64,000 bases of DNA. Source: Mixophyes australis. Its lineage: Eukaryota > Chordata > Amphibia > Anura > Limnodynastidae. Position 1 is the stretch's first letter, and the number at the start of each line of letters is the position of its first letter. The notes beneath the pieces are model-generated. The model was given only the letters and a program-made list of their open reading frames with translations. It was not told the origin of the DNA and made no database searches. Position numbers and translations under genes: made by a program. The stretch spans positions 125,147,398 through 125,211,397 of the forward strand of contig JAVHZZ010000005.1 of the NCBI GenBank assembly GCA_036250195.1, given 5' to 3'. Shown one piece after another: positions 10,569 to 24,081 of this stretch.

Positions 10569-12140
10569 CATAGAGACAAGATATTCCTGTCATTGTCCTT
10601 CTACTAAGCTGATCAAAGATACTTGATGATTGTTTGGGTATGGGTCACTGCAAATTTTCTCTTTGTTAGTAAAATATTGCATCTATTTAGTTGATACCTG
10701 AAGCCAGAATAAAGGAAGCCAATCACTGGCTGCAAATGTGGCTTTGACATCCAAGCACTCTGATTATAAACAGGACATGAGGTGCAATCATGTAAAGACT
10801 TCAGCAGTTTTCTTCCTGAGTATTATTTTATTGACAAAATTATTATACAGTGACACATTTTTCTTTTCACCTTTAGCATGGTTGAAATACACTGACTTTG
10901 GTGAACCAGAATGACTTGATAAATATAAAAGAACATCATCATAATGTATTATACATTTTATCTGTGATACAACTGATTATATGTACTTATTTTCATTCTT
11001 AATCAGGAAAACAAGAAATTAACAGACAATTTATAAATAAAAATGGCTACGAGAATAAAGGTAAATTATATTACTAAGCAATTAAAACTGTATAGCATGA
11101 AATAATTTATCTGGCAGAAATCCCTCAGGCGCCTAAAGTTTAAAGAAATCATTGTCTTTTGAGGAAAAGTCCTGTCTTGAGGCTAATACAATTCGAACAT
11201 GTCGAGATACATTACAGAGTCCCCAGGCCAATGACTTCTGAGGAAAGCCTAAAACAAAATGGAAGGGGGAAAAAGCAAGAAAAAAAAATCTTCTCACCAT
11301 TATAAAAATAACACTCAATTACAACCAACAGATAAGTGTGTATCAATGCAGGCAATATTTTCTTACAATCGTCTTTACTTTCGAGTCTCTAACACATAAA
11401 TATGATAATTCTGAACACAACACAAACACAAAACAAAAACACTTCAATTAAGCACAATTTGTAAAAAGGGTGATATTTATTAATGATTGCAATGTCATAC
11501 TTAGTGCACTGGTAGAAACAAGCCTAAATTATACAGGAATAACAAAATACAGTTGGCCCTGTACAGTAATACTGATTAATGCCTATATTAAGGGGGAGGG
11601 ATTACAATGTAACCCCTTCTCTAGTAAACAGGGCTTAAATGCTTTGTATTAGAAAAACATATTCATACAACTTTGTGATCTTAGTTGTGACTGATAAAAC
11701 TGTATAAAGATCAAACTTTAAAGCTATGGTATCTGAGGAATGCAAAGTTGAAGATAATGGCGGGAGTGAAATCTCTATCTTTGAAAGATATGAGGCAAAA
11801 AATACTATGTAACTATGCCAGTGCAAAGCAACACAGATTAAAGAAACATAGAAGGTGAATGGAAATATATACTATGATTACAACTAGTTCCAACAAAGCA
11901 AAGAAATATGTTATTGAAAGAACTATTTTAAGTGGTGCCCACATACTCTATATTGTTGAATTTTTTATTATTGTCAAAATATAATAAAATAAAATATAAT
12001 TAATGTTAACTATAACTTGATTTTATATCAAATTAAAGTTACAGCATAACACAAGGAAACTCCTATATTGCTGCTGTTATAATTTTCCATGCATTTACCA
12101 CAGCATGTACACAATGAGTTGTGGTACAGTGATCCTCGTT
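10569..12140. other. Unclassified interval
   Basis: Plain AT-rich sequence with no recognisable gene, exon or repeat family. Confidence 0.35.
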
Positions 12141-12300
12141 AACTATCATCTATAGATTGTAAGCTTGTGAGCAAGACCATCTTTTCTCGCTGTCTGTCTG
12201 TATTACCCAGTATTGTTTTATTACTGTGTTTTTTACCAATTGTAAAGCGCTACAGAATGTGCTGACTCTATATAATACATGTTTATGACGATGATGATGC
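12141..12300 (+). mobile_element. L2-clade LINE 3' tail fragment
   Basis: It contains GATTGTAAGCTTGTGAGCAA, then TTACCCAGTATTGTTTTATT, a GTAAAGCGCTACAGAATG segment and a GATGATGATG end. This is the same 3' tail found downstream of the L2 at 57832-57975. It is a 5'-truncated tail only. Confidence 0.75.
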
Positions 12301-13573
12301 ATGACATTGATTGTCTCAGCAATGATCTGAAGGCTGGCCCAGCAGCTCATGACCTCACTTGAATAACATTCTCTAGTTTCATAGCAGGAGATTGTAGCTT
12401 GCAGAGCTAACAGGAGAGTAATCAATATAATATTAAAACAAGAGTGACATAAAATGGGAAGGGGCAATGAGGGTAAAGACACAGAACACCGTACTAAATG
12501 GGATTTGCAAAAATGTGAAGAAAATATATTCTATACTTTACTTGTAAGAAGAAAAAAAAGTCAATAGAAAAATATATGACCTATGCATAATAGTTTTTAA
12601 CTGGGTATTTCCTGCTCATCTTTTACTATGCTTGTCATTAAAATAGATGTATTAAAGGAAAGCTGTTTTTTTATTAAATATGATTAGGCTACACTGAAGC
12701 CGGGAGCTTCTGGTTTTGTAGAATTATTGGGCTCTGAAGAATCAAAATCCCTCTACTCTACTAGCACCAAATTACATTAGGTCAGTCTGAGGACTATGCT
12801 ACACACACAATTAGCCCTGCAATTATATTGATTTGACCAAATAGCAAAATCCCATCTGAGCTGTGTCATGACCTATAAACAAAGTCCCCTAGTATGCTGC
12901 AATTGTGTCAGACTGTGGAGTCTGTGCCAATTTCCATAGGGGACCGTTGATAAAGGATTGTCAAGCTCTGAATTTCATTGTTAGGTTACATCAGACATAA
13001 TAACAATACAAATTTCTTTTGTACTCATAATCGAAGAACACATTATGGTGGAAGATCACAGTTTCATTCATTATAGGATATCAGGCGTGGACTGGCCAAT
13101 GAAGTTACTTGGGAATCCACTGAAGCCTATACTCTCAAACATGAAAACTTTATTTATTTTACTTTTACATCTCTTTAATGTATACTATTGTGCATAATAT
13201 ATATTTGCTATAATCATTATTTTAATTTAGTCTCAGCTGTTTGATAAAGATAAGTTTCTCTGTGGACTTTACATTGGCCAGCACCCCACTAGAACACTAC
13301 AGGATATGATATCATTTAAAATATATGCCATATCACCATGCTCTAGAACATTTATTTGGTATATTGCTGGTGATTTTACTAAAAGCATTTTTTTTATATA
13401 AGAGGGAATTTAGTTGTAGATGCATTGTTTGTTTTAGTACATTGTGCTGTATGCACTGAGTTTGGAGTTAGATTTAGCATCTTCAAGTCTTTACCACCAT
13501 CCACCTGTGGGGAAAAAAAGTGAAGTATAGGGGCAATGGCTTGTTGTGTGTAAACTGATTGTAATAACTAGGA
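12301..13573. other. Unclassified interval
   Basis: No coding or repeat signal that I can support. Confidence 0.35.
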
Positions 13574-13716
13574 CAGGCCTGGCCTATGACTCTCCAGCTG
13601 TTGTGAATCTACAAGCCCCAGCACATTCTGCCAGCCAATAGGCAGCCGATAACTGGCAAGGCATGCTGGAACTTGTACTGTTACACCAGGATAGCCACAG
13701 GTTGGCCAGGCCTAGT
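13574..13716. mobile_element. Short foldback DNA transposon
   Basis: The left end reads CAGGCCTGGCC...GACTCTCCAGCTGTTG. The right end is its imperfect reverse complement (CACAGGTTGGCCAGGCC), with an inner CAAGCCCCAGCA / TGCTGGAACTTG pair. Flanking octamers AACTAGGA and GTCTAGGA agree at 6 of 8, consistent with an old hAT-type duplication. Confidence 0.65.
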
Positions 13717-14934
13717 CTAGGATCAGATTAATTATTCGCCACCACTCAGAACAATGTCTGAATTATGTTTATGTAACTCCATCAATATTTACTATTTTAC
13801 ACCTCCTATAGATCATCCTGTGACTATCAAGTGTGAGAAGTTATAGTGCTTATGTCTCGGAGGCACACCTTTAAAACATGTTCATGTAACGTGTAGTTAT
13901 TTCACAAATACAAATTTATCACCTGCTTTACTATTTTATGTATGTGGTTAACCTATAAAATTTAAGCAATTCTATAACCCTTTTCAATAATTATACACAT
14001 GGATTAAAGACAGGGTTCTTTGTATTCTATATATGTGACATAAAAATAAAAACAAATATAAACCCTACAGTTGCTCCCATCTTTACTTTTCTTAGAAAAA
14101 CTTCTAGCATGAAAACATGTATTGCAAGGAGACTGTTAGATGGAGTGGCATTGGTCATTTGTGTTACCTACTGCCTTTCAACCATTGAGCACTAATGCTT
14201 TTTACATGTATTAATGTGACCCGATCAGTCTAATTCTGTTATTAATTAAAAATATCCATTGTAAATAAAAGGAGTCACATAAAGGTGACTGGAATAAGGC
14301 TAGTCTAGTATAGGAAGGATTGAACACTCTACAATTAATCTCCAAGCTTTGTCAGATGTAACTATCCAAATACCACACAAAAAATAAAGGGAATATACAT
14401 AGTCACTGCTGTAGATTAGGTCTAATGAAAAATAACCACAATATATGAAATTCAGATTTTCCAATAATAATACATTTTTATTTTTATTTAATTGAATTAA
14501 AACTGCAGCAAATTTTGTACTTTAGTAAATATATTCATCCATATCTTAATTTGTGAGCCTATAGTCCATGCCATTTTAATCTACAAAGATTGTGCTATGC
14601 TTTTATTATTGTGACATCATCTACAGTAATTAAGTTAATTTTAAATAAAATATATTACAGGTTAAACTGTTTGTATGAAACTTATATAACCATCCTGATT
14701 TAAGATTGCACTAAAGGATAAACTGATATAGCAACTGGCAGGCATAACAGCATTAAAAATGCTATGTTTTTTTATAACCAGTCAGTGCAAAATATACTGG
14801 ACCTGAATGGAATGTGAACGCAACATGCATATAAATAAATCAGACATAATTTGCATGTACGTAGGCTCATATTCAAGTACAAGCTGATCTCAAGAACCAT
14901 TTTGATTTGAATATGGGTATGAGTACACTCTGAC
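13717..14934. other. Unclassified interval
   Basis: AT-rich sequence; nothing recognised. Confidence 0.35.
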
Positions 14935-15207
14935 CAGGGGCGCACAAAGGATTTTTCAGAGGGGGTTTCCTCCACCCCCGAAAAAAAAAAACCCCTAGAG
15001 AGCTGGCGCGCAGGCGCAGCTCCGTTTCGGCTGCACTGTACTATACAGCAGCCGCGGCGCTGTCAAAGAAGCATCCGCGGCGGTGCTGTATACAATACAG
15101 CACCACCACGGACGCTTCTTAGACAGCGCCGCGGCTGCTGTATAGTACAGTGCCGATGTGTAGGGCCCATTTTTAGGTCTCCAGAAACCCCCCCGCGTGC
15201 GCCACTG
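14935..15207. mobile_element. Short hAT5-like MITE, copy A
   Basis: A 273-bp element with inverted ends CAGGGGCGCACAAAGG and CAGTGGCGCACGCGGG (reverse complement of the right end). It is flanked by a 5-bp duplication CTGAC at 14930-14934 and 15208-15212. Inside is a palindrome of two CTGTACTATACAGCAGCCGC-like arms (about 15030-15150). It is the same family as 43894-44164. The combination of a 5-bp target duplication with a CAG...CTG terminus suggests the 5-bp-target group of hAT transposons, but this is inference. Confidence 0.8.
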
Positions 15208-15536
15208 CTGACTATACATTACTTGCCGTATGCAGACAGACAAAACACATGATATTGCTCATATACATGTATTCTGCAAAGTCCCATCAGAACTCAGGCA
15301 AAAAAAAATAAAAAAATACATAAAATACATGTAAATAAATGTTTGTTTTTACATGAAATACATAATTCAGAATGTCCTTAATGCGTACTGTACATAAAAT
15401 GCATTTTTATAGTTTCTATTAAATGTAAACACATGTTCTGGCATGCATGAGTGTCGGTCATCACTATCAGTTGACACATACACCTGCCCCGTATCTGGTG
15501 CAAGTGATACAGCAAAAAAAATATGCCTAAGAGATG
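15208..15536. other. Unclassified interval
   Basis: Short A-rich runs near 15300; no other feature seen. Confidence 0.35.
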
Positions 15537-15765
15537 CTTAGACCTTAATTCAGATGAATGTGCGTGTGCTCGACCTCAGCGCGCCCTTACTATAGATTGC
15601 CTATGCCCTACAAGTCATAGGCAATCGGAAGTGTCATTTGCGTTTGGATATGACTTGGATGCAATTGCGTTCACTAGCGTAAGGTCCGTTTCTGAGCATG
15701 TGCAGAGCAATTTTGCGCAAGATATGGCATGCAATAGGACTTACGCCTGAAGATTAATCAGGCTC
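15537..15765. mobile_element. Degenerate MITE-like segment
   Basis: This CpG-bearing block stands out from its AT-rich surroundings. It starts CTTAGACCTTAATTCAGATG and ends with ATTAATCAGGC. It has an inner hairpin GATTGCCTATGCC...GGCAATC (about 15595-15630) and a TGAGCATGTGCAGAG segment. It resembles common amphibian MITEs, but ends and target duplication are not clear. Confidence 0.4.
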
Positions 15766-17083
15766 ACTATCCATAGATGAATAGCGTTTGTTTATAATAT
15801 ATTTACACTTTGTTAATGGACAATTTTATTATGTAAAATATATTAGCCATGCAAATTCCATACAGATCATAATGCGTATAATAATAATTAGAAACTAGAT
15901 TTTTTACAACCAAGAGAATTTCACTAGTCGCTGACTGCATATTTGCTTCAGTTACTGCATATATTTTGTGATGATCAAATGTTGGCCTGTCCTTTCTCTC
16001 TAATAAATAGTTCTTTAATGATATTTGATCAAAAATATTAGCATCTGAAAGCATATTTACTAGGTTTCATTTTGGAGCCAACACAAATAAATATTTCCTT
16101 GCCTTTTGATTTTTATATGTTTTATTTCAGTATAATAGTAAGCACCCTTAACAAAGTTGTATCACAATTGACCACTACGGGCCAGGCTAATACTAACTTT
16201 TCATTGTACATATGGATTTTAAGCCTTTCATTGCATTGAAGTTAAATAATAACATGCATCTAGTCAACAAAAACAGAAACAGTTTTTTACGGAATACAAA
16301 TACATTTACTGTTATTATACAGACAAATGTAGCACTGGAATTCAAAAAATAATTCCTTGTTTAATCCACACTGAACTAAAATTATTATAATATTTGAGTA
16401 AGAATTAAATAAAATTCTAATGATCAGTTTGAAGAACTAGTAGGTGAATCAAATAACAATGTGTGGTCCGGGTTTATTTTTAAGTATGGAAATTAAAATA
16501 AAAGAGTCTGTATGTTTAAATTTATTGATTGAGACAAGAAGAAACTTGTGAAGTGATAAATTTAAGACAGGACCAGTTACTATCGCTTAGTGACCATCTA
16601 TGGACCTCCACTAGCCATTTTTATTAAATTAACATCTTTGTTGGTCTAATTGTTGATTTAGCATATGTTGTTTATTTACGTTATCATGTATATCATTAAT
16701 ATATGTGGTTTGAAAAAGCAGATGTTTTTTAAATTGAAAAAGCAACACTTTAAATTTTCAAATACTGAGCTTTATAAGGCAAACATGCCAGGTCATTTTA
16801 TTCATTCAGCTCTGAACCAACATTGAAATACATACACAAAAAAAGGAAATAAAAAGAGAATGAAACATAATATCAACTTAAATACATAAATAATAAAACT
16901 GATAATGCATATGCTGTTGGAACTAGCTACTCTTTCGGGTTAATAGTCATGGAAAGAGGAAAAATTGAATCAGTAACAATAAACACTTTTCAATTCAACA
17001 TAAAAAAAAATGAAACAGAAAATAAGAATGCCATATTCGAATGATCTACCACACAATCTTGGTAGAGCTTTGTTTTCATGCCT
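15766..17083 (-). other. Probable 3' UTR and 3' flank of the PCBP4-like gene
   Basis: The interval lies downstream (minus strand) of the stop codon. It is AT-rich with no repeats that I recognise. AATAAA hexamers on the minus strand occur at 16797-16802 and further downstream; which one is used cannot be decided. Confidence 0.4.
16797..16802 (-). terminator. Candidate polyadenylation signal AATAAA
   Basis: This is the first AATAAA on the minus strand after the stop codon, about 280 bases downstream. Vertebrate PCBP transcripts can have longer 3' UTRs, so this is only a candidate. Confidence 0.3.
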
Positions 17084-17432
17084 TCAATATGGAGCAAACT
17101 TCTGTCGGTCTGATTTCTTAACGCCACTCGTCGATGGAATTTTGCCAGTATAAGCAGGTAAATTCCCAGTGGCCCCTGCTGCATTTAAAGCCAGAAGTGG
17201 GACAGTTTTCATGCCAAGCAGACTGGAGACAGGAACAGCATAGTGGGTGGTCGATAAAGTTGGTAGGGTGGGGGGGGAATTGACGTTAACCGCGGAGGCA
17301 GCTGCAGCTGCTGCCAACACAGCCATAGAGGTTGGGGTGGAGGAAGGGGTGGCAGACTGAGAGAGGTTCATGTTGAGGTCAACAGGGGTCGTGACGGAAG
17401 CAGTCTGGGTGCTCAGTTTAGCCATCTCTAAG
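17084..17432 (-). CDS. pcbp4: PCBP4-like last coding exon (C-terminal tail)
   Basis: This is the terminal exon of a poly(rC)-binding protein, an RNA-binding protein of nucleus and cytoplasm that binds C-rich tracts and affects mRNA stability and translation. The acceptor is TTTGCAG ahead of position 17432. The first base completes the Ser codon split from the KH3 exon (AG|C). It encodes about 115 residues: LEMAKLSTQTASVTTP, an Ala run (SMAVLAAAAAASAVNV), SSLLGMKTVPLLALNA and a final KKSDRQKFAPY before TGA at 17084-17086. Human PCBP4 has the corresponding tail pattern (LE-AK start, LGxK-P-LAL, AYTxK, KK-RQKF-PY end), whereas PCBP1, PCBP2 and the common PCBP3 form end shortly after KH3. A PCBP3 splice form with a similar tail cannot be excluded. 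Confidence 0.9.
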
Positions 17433-20400
17433 CTGCAAACGAAGAGAGGAACAGGAACAAATAGGTTGGGATGATCAAGCAAGGATAAATTTTGGGAAGA
17501 AAGGGTTGGAATATGAGGAGTATACAAAATCAGGTTGGGTTAGTTTGGTCAACAAAAGGAACAGACATATGGAAGGTGGGGAGAGAAAGAGAAAAAAAGG
17601 GAAAATGAGGATCATAGGAGGAACATGTTATGTGTTAAAGAAGAGATATAACAAAAGGATACTTCATGATTTGATGGGGAAAACATTACAAAGACTTTAA
17701 GAATGCCTTAACATAGGTGTTTATAATGTCAACGGAAGAAAGAAATATCAGGAATGCAGAGAATGATAAGAGATGATAAAGCAGAACTTAAAACAAAATG
17801 AAACAAAATTTTGAGTTCACCTCAGCACTGGTATGTTTGCCTTTTAATTTTGTACTTGTACATAGCCAATTTATTTTAATTTTGTTTTTATTATTATTTG
17901 TGGATTTAGATAACTATTCAAAATACCATTTCATCTAACTGACCACCCATTTATCATCTTATTAGGCTACTAAGATAACACTATACATATCTTTCCAGTC
18001 ATAGAGTTTCATATGCCACCAATTTTATGTTATGTGCTTTTTGAATCTGCTACTTCACCCAAATTAATATGATCAAAAAAAGCAAAATCACTTTAGACAG
18101 ACATGGAGCAACTTTTTCTGGCCTGATTTGTTGATGAGGTCATCAGTCTAAAGAATTTTCAATCCTGTGTAGTCAGTCTAATCTGATGGGATATTGGCTG
18201 CTCAGAAAGATTGTGTTAGGGGCTACACATAAACCAATATTTCTGAATCTTCATTGGTGATCAAACTGGCCAACAGAAATGGCACATGTGTTTCTAGCTT
18301 AAGTTTTAAGCTGTATTTCTAATTTCATATAGAAAATAAAACATTGTGAAATCTTGACTTTTCATTTTTAACTATATACAGTACATTAAATTGTATAATA
18401 ATAAAGGATATTGAGAGATTGACATTTTCAATGACAGATAAGAAATAACATTTTTACCAAAATAGTTTATGTGGTATAAAATGTCTATAAACTATGGCGG
18501 ATGCTACAAGTCACCAAGAAGTGACCATATTAACGCATTTGACCACAGGACAAGTGATTTAATTCAGGTCAGGTAAATATGTGACTTCTTATAATGTTAT
18601 AATTTACAATAGTACATTGTTCTTTTAATACACACATTTTCCTAATGAACACTGATAACATCAGAACTTGCTTACAAGCAATAACGTCAGAACTCACCGT
18701 TTATACAGATATTATTCTACAGAAGTTTACTCATATAATATCACCAGTTGTGTATTCTGTACCAGATATATACAGCAGCACAAGAATTGTTTACAGTAGA
18801 CTGTGTTGCTATATAGTGAAGTAATGGAATTTATGGTATTTTTCTTTTCTTATTATCTTATCTAAGGTTTTGCAACCAGCAGAAGATACAGATAATACAA
18901 TAGCAAATTAATACAGTTAAATTGCAATCAAAAGGATTTTATCTTTCAGCAGTTATACTTCCGTTAGACGGAATTTGTTGGTTGCTACACAGCTACATTT
19001 TGCAGGGTGAATATAATTCAGACAGCTGAAAAACAAGCAGTATGGTGTATAACAATGTAAAAATTACATATACACACACCAAAATATACTGCTATATCTA
19101 TTTTGAATAGAACAGAATAAAAGTCAATAAAACAAAAGGTGTTAGTCATAGTGCACATAGTGCACAAAAGGCCCTGCCATTCATAAATATAACCATCGGT
19201 TACATACTTTTTAAAAAGTGCATAAGGAGTTTTTGAAATTGCTCCTTTCTCAAACTTACAGAGCCAGGAGTATTCTTTTATTTTAACTAAAAGAATGCTT
19301 TCTGAATGCCTGCCTTAATCATTTAGGCCAGCACATCGCAGCCCTATCAGTAATAAAGGACCTCCACTCTTGTCAGTATGTCACTGTATGCATTCTGTTC
19401 TCTCTCATTTTAAAGGATTAGTCTACCTTTGTAAATATTTTTTATATACTTAAATGTAAAACAAAAATTGTGTTGTTGTTCCAAGCAAAACCTTACCTAC
19501 AATTGTTGGCTAGATATACTATCATACTGTATGCTGCATTATCTAAACCAGGCAAAATTATGCTGGTTCTGGGGCAGGAAGTATAAAATATATGACACTC
19601 ATGCATATTGCTATATCATTGGATCCTCATTGTCTCTCATGGGCATTACATAGTTAATATTGCAAGCTCCTTTGGTTGTTTTTTTGTTTTTAAACTAATA
19701 TAAATTGTACTTTCAATAGTTATGGAGATACATATTTCCTGAGATAAATCTTTATCTACTACATATAGTTCATTCAGAATTACCTAAAACATTGTACTCT
19801 TTAATTAATTTATTACTTAATTAATTTGTTTTAACCTTTAAGTTGTCAGACAATATCTAGATAAATTATTCTGGCAAACATAAAAAGTAGAAGATTATGT
19901 CCCATCCTGTGAATCACTCCACCAGAAACAATATACAAATAGATCATCATTGAACACATCATTGCAAAATAATATCACAGAGTACGGGGAGGAACTACTT
20001 GATTTATTTTTATATATTAACAATCAAATTTCTTATGTCTTTTAAATCTGGTCATAGACATTCTTGGGTAGTATAGGTCAGTAGGTAATGTATTAAAATA
20101 TAAGAAAATGCTGTCGATAAAGTATTCCTGCCTACATGATAGTTAAAGTCGCGTAGGAGTGCCATGAATAAGGGATTCTGTGATGAACAAGTAGAATAGA
20201 TTACACTTTATGTATACATAATAAAAAGAGAATGATGTGTTACTCAAAGCTGTTAATAAAATACATTACTAGTAGTATTTTTAATTATAATTAATGTTCC
20301 ATGAGTATATAATTCCTGTCTGCGCATCAGTTGAATAAAGATTAAAATATATTTATTATAATACAAATTGAGCATATAGTATACACATGCTATATTGTAT

Positions 20401-21375
20401 ACAGGAGAGGACAAAAACATTGTAAAGGCAAATGTTTTTCCACTGTTTAATGTATTGAGACATAGTATTATAAAATAATTTATTTGTATGGATAATTTTC
20501 AAAAAATATTGTGTGCTCTTTGGTATACAATCATACAATAATGTATATCCATACATACATAGCAATGTAAATGTATATATATCATAAGGAGTTTGCTCAA
20601 TATTTCTTCTAAGTTCAGCAATTTGGAACTGAAATAGTTAAAAGCTCAATTTAATGTCAACTCCAAATGCCTGCATTCAGAAACTGCTGTTTTGTGTAAC
20701 ACTGGAAACAAGGCCACTTTAAGAAATTTGTTGGCCTTGTCAAAGATCAATGATCAATGCAAATCATTCCCCTTTGCAAAACACAAGCGATACCTTGAAA
20801 CTAAGGGTATGTAAATATTCCTAACCAGAAAAGTACAAGGTAAAATAATTAAACAGAATTATTAACTTACTCTTCTCATACAAGAGGTCACTTATCTTTC
20901 AAGGACACCAGGCTTCTTTAGACTTTTCCTTTTCATGCTTTAATACTACGGTCAAAAGCTCATAACTCCAGTGAGCCCAGGACAAATGTCCATTTTGTAC
21001 TATATATTAAATCCTAGTTACTTTCAGAGTGGATCTTTCCTAACAGGCTCAGCTTTAGACACAATTTACAAATTCATCAACTTATAGGGATCAGTGAAAT
21101 AATTATCACTGTGGAAAGTTTAACTCACATTTCAGAGAGACTAGGTTTTTAACTTTTTAATTTATAAACGCTGAGTTTGCAGGGAATATTGGTCAGTATA
21201 TACAGTTTTCCTTTATTTCCCCAAAGCAACTTTGCCAGTTTGTTGTTTGGTGGTGAAATATCTATATAAGTTTAACTTTCATACTCACTGGGCATAGATC
21301 ATAATTTTAGGTAAAATTCTCTTAATACCAATAACCTTATTGCCTTAAATTCTGAGCCATTCATTTGAACTTTGT
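17433..21375 (-). other. Intron of the PCBP4-like gene, first part
   Basis: This is part of the intron between the KH3 exon and the last exon. No exon-like or transposon-like segment is recognisable. The intron's 3' end has a moderately pyrimidine-rich acceptor (about 17433-17455). Confidence 0.5.
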
Positions 21376-21735
21376 CCTATTTGCCTACTCTCCCAGAATT
21401 TCCGGAAGGCACCTGAATTTCAGGGAGTCCTCCCGGACGAGTAGGCATACTCCCGGATCCTATAAAATGCTGAAATTTGTGGCACTGAATATCGGGGCCT
21501 TAACGGCACCATTAAGCCCCACCCTCGTTATTCAATGCTGTTCATTTTGTGGGGGCGGAGCTATAGTGTCGCAAGACATCACCAAGCCCCCTCCTACCCA
21601 TGTCATGTGACAGAGGTGACAGGAGGAAGAGGGATCGTTGTGACGTCTTGCGTCACCATAGCTCCGCCCTCATTATAAAATGAGGGGGCTTGACAGGATC
21701 TCCCAGAGGACAGAGTCACAAAGTTGGCAAGTATG
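21376..21735. mobile_element. Degenerate hAT-type MITE
   Basis: The left end (CCTATTTGCCTACTCTCCCA) and the reverse complement of the right end (CATACTTGCCAACTTTGTGA) are related. The flanks AACTTTGT (21368-21375) and AACTATGC (21736-21743) match at 6 of 8. An inner palindrome pairs GGGCGGAGCTATAGTGTCGC (about 21545) with GCGTCACCATAGCTCCGCCC (about 21650). Sequences of this form, with repeated TCCCGGA-type boxes, are frequent in amphibian genomes. Confidence 0.6.
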
Positions 21736-22685
21736 AACTATGCACCCTGCTCTGTATGCAAGTTTTCTGCATTTATGTAAATGGCTACTATTTTAACACT
21801 GCTGGCATGTCTGTCAGATATTACAAGCTTATGTAGATAGAGCTGTATCTGAAGTTGTAGTCAGAATTTTCATACAAATTAGTTCAAAACACATTATTGT
21901 ACAATACAAGTGTATTTTAGTAAGTGATAAGTAATAGCCACAAATTTTAATAAAGATTGAGAAGAATCGTATTTTAGCAATTTTTTGATAACTATCGCAA
22001 AACACAATTTATTCTTCATTAAAATCATTATGGCCTTGCACAAAGATTATTGTGCATATATTTTACCCCTGACAATCCAGGCATCTGTCAAACTGTTTTA
22101 GCAGAGGGATTGATATAGGTGAACAGCACATCTCCTACAATGGTCATTTTTCCATAACTGAACTTTTAATGGTACAACTAAATGCAACTGTCTACAGTAC
22201 AAGAACATTTTTTGTAACATTTCTGGAATGTAATTTTCAGCTTTCAAATTGAATTTGCTCTGCAATCTGTTTTTGTATCATTACATTAGAGGATACAGAC
22301 ACAGAACTTGTTCTCATTCAAAATCTGTAAACAAACTTCTTTGATACGCAGTTTAAGTCTTTGTATGATGGTAGTGTATAGGATGCATTACAAGGCAATT
22401 TTTCTTTATAAACTATAATACTAGCAAATATTCCTTATAGGCTGTTTACTTGTGATTTACATTCTGCAGCATAATTGAAATAGACTATGCAATTTAGAAT
22501 AAATTCTGCTTAATACAGTTTTAACTATATATGGCCTCCTATATGGCCGCTAACTCTTCCAAAGGGCCACATTTTATGCATATATATAAAACAAAATGAA
22601 ACGAAAAGTATTTATTTTATTAATATTTATAATATACTTGCAATCGATTGGGCTTAATCACTGTGGTATAATAGGTCTTCAATGT
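21736..22685. other. Intronic interval, nothing recognised
   Basis: AT-rich; no gene or repeat that I can support. Confidence 0.35.
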
Positions 22686-23220
22686 TGTTTCCTAAAACCG
22701 AGGCACTGAATATGCCAGCTATAGCCGTTTCTTAGTACCGAGGCACTGAATATGCCAACTATAGCCGTGATGCCATGCAATATATCAGTAGCAGCAGTAA
22801 TGTCCAATAGTGTGCAGAACAGTAGCAGTAATGCTTAGTAATATGCCAATAGTCCATCAATAAGTCACAAAAAGAAGTAATGCCCATGAATATGAACAGC
22901 ACTAAAAGCAATGATAAACACTATGCCACCTACAATAGTAATGCCAAATAATTTGCCATGAGTAGTAGTAAGAGTAATAGTAGTAATACCCAATTACATG
23001 TCTCCTGTATTATCCAGTAATATGCCATTTGTGGCAGTAGTCCCCAGAAATAAGACACCAATAATAGCAGTAGGCAGCAATAAGCCACCAGTTGTACCCA
23101 TAAATAAGCAGTAGCAGCTATATACAACAAAAAGCCATGGACATTAGTAATATCCAATAGCAGGTAGGTCAATAGAAATAGCAATGCCCAGTAGTAACAG
23201 TAGTGAACAAATAACATACT
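22686..23220. repeat. Cryptic tandem repeat region
   Basis: It opens with a direct duplication of about 40 bp (CCGAGGCACTGAATATGCCA at about 22699 and 22738). It then continues as a degenerate array of AGTAATGCC, AATATGCCA and CAGTAGCAG words. The hydrophobic frame read from the other strand is a product of this low complexity. Confidence 0.7.
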
Positions 23221-23532
23221 ACTCACTATAGGCTCTCACACCTCCACTGCCCCAACATCTCTCATTCAGGAAAGAAGAAAAATCAATATAAAAACATAGA
23301 TTTTTTTTTAATGCTGCTCCCACGCTCTGCTCAACCATAGGCCACTGGGTGTGCATGGGAGAGTCACATGTGGTATTAAGGCTGTTAGTAGGCATCATTT
23401 ATCTAGATTGTGCTAACTAATTCAGCTCAGGCACAAGTCTCTATAGAAAAGTACACAAGAGTGTACTAGATATCAATTGTGGGACAAAAAAAGGGGACTT
23501 TAACAGTGGTAGAGTTCTTACATATAAGCTTA

Positions 23533-23724
<192 letters not shown>

Positions 23725-23748
23725 TTAAGAGACATGCATAAAAATATG

Positions 23749-24081
23749 GGGCCTGATTCATTAAGGATCTTAACTTAAAAAACTTCTTATTTAAGTCTTC
23801 TGGACAAAACCATGTTACAATGCAAGGGGTGCAAATTAATATTCTGTTTTGCACATAAGTTAAATACTGACTGTTTTTTCATGTAGCACACAAATACTTG
23901 ATAGCTTATTTGTACACTGAAATTTAGAGTTGATATTTGTGTGCTACATGAAAAAACAGTCAGTATTTAACTTATGTGCAAAACAGAATACTAATTTGCA
24001 CCTCTTGCATTGTAACATGGTTTTGTCCAGGAGACTTAAATAAGAAGTTTCTTAAGTTAAGATCCTTAATGAATCAGGCCC
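23749..24081. mobile_element. Long-arm foldback MITE next to the KH3 exon
   Basis: This is an almost perfect inverted repeat with arms of about 145 bp (23749-23895 and 23937-24081) and a loop of about 40 bp. The ends are GGGCCTGATTCATTAAGGAT and its complement. It lies only 45 bp upstream (in transcript sense) of the KH3 acceptor. No target duplication is evident. Related ends occur at about 59275 and 61150, so it belongs to a dispersed family. Confidence 0.88.

Noticed and set aside
22930..23226. Hydrophobic 98-codon frame resembling a membrane protein
   Set aside because: Product of the AGTAATGCC-type low-complexity repeat read from the other strand.
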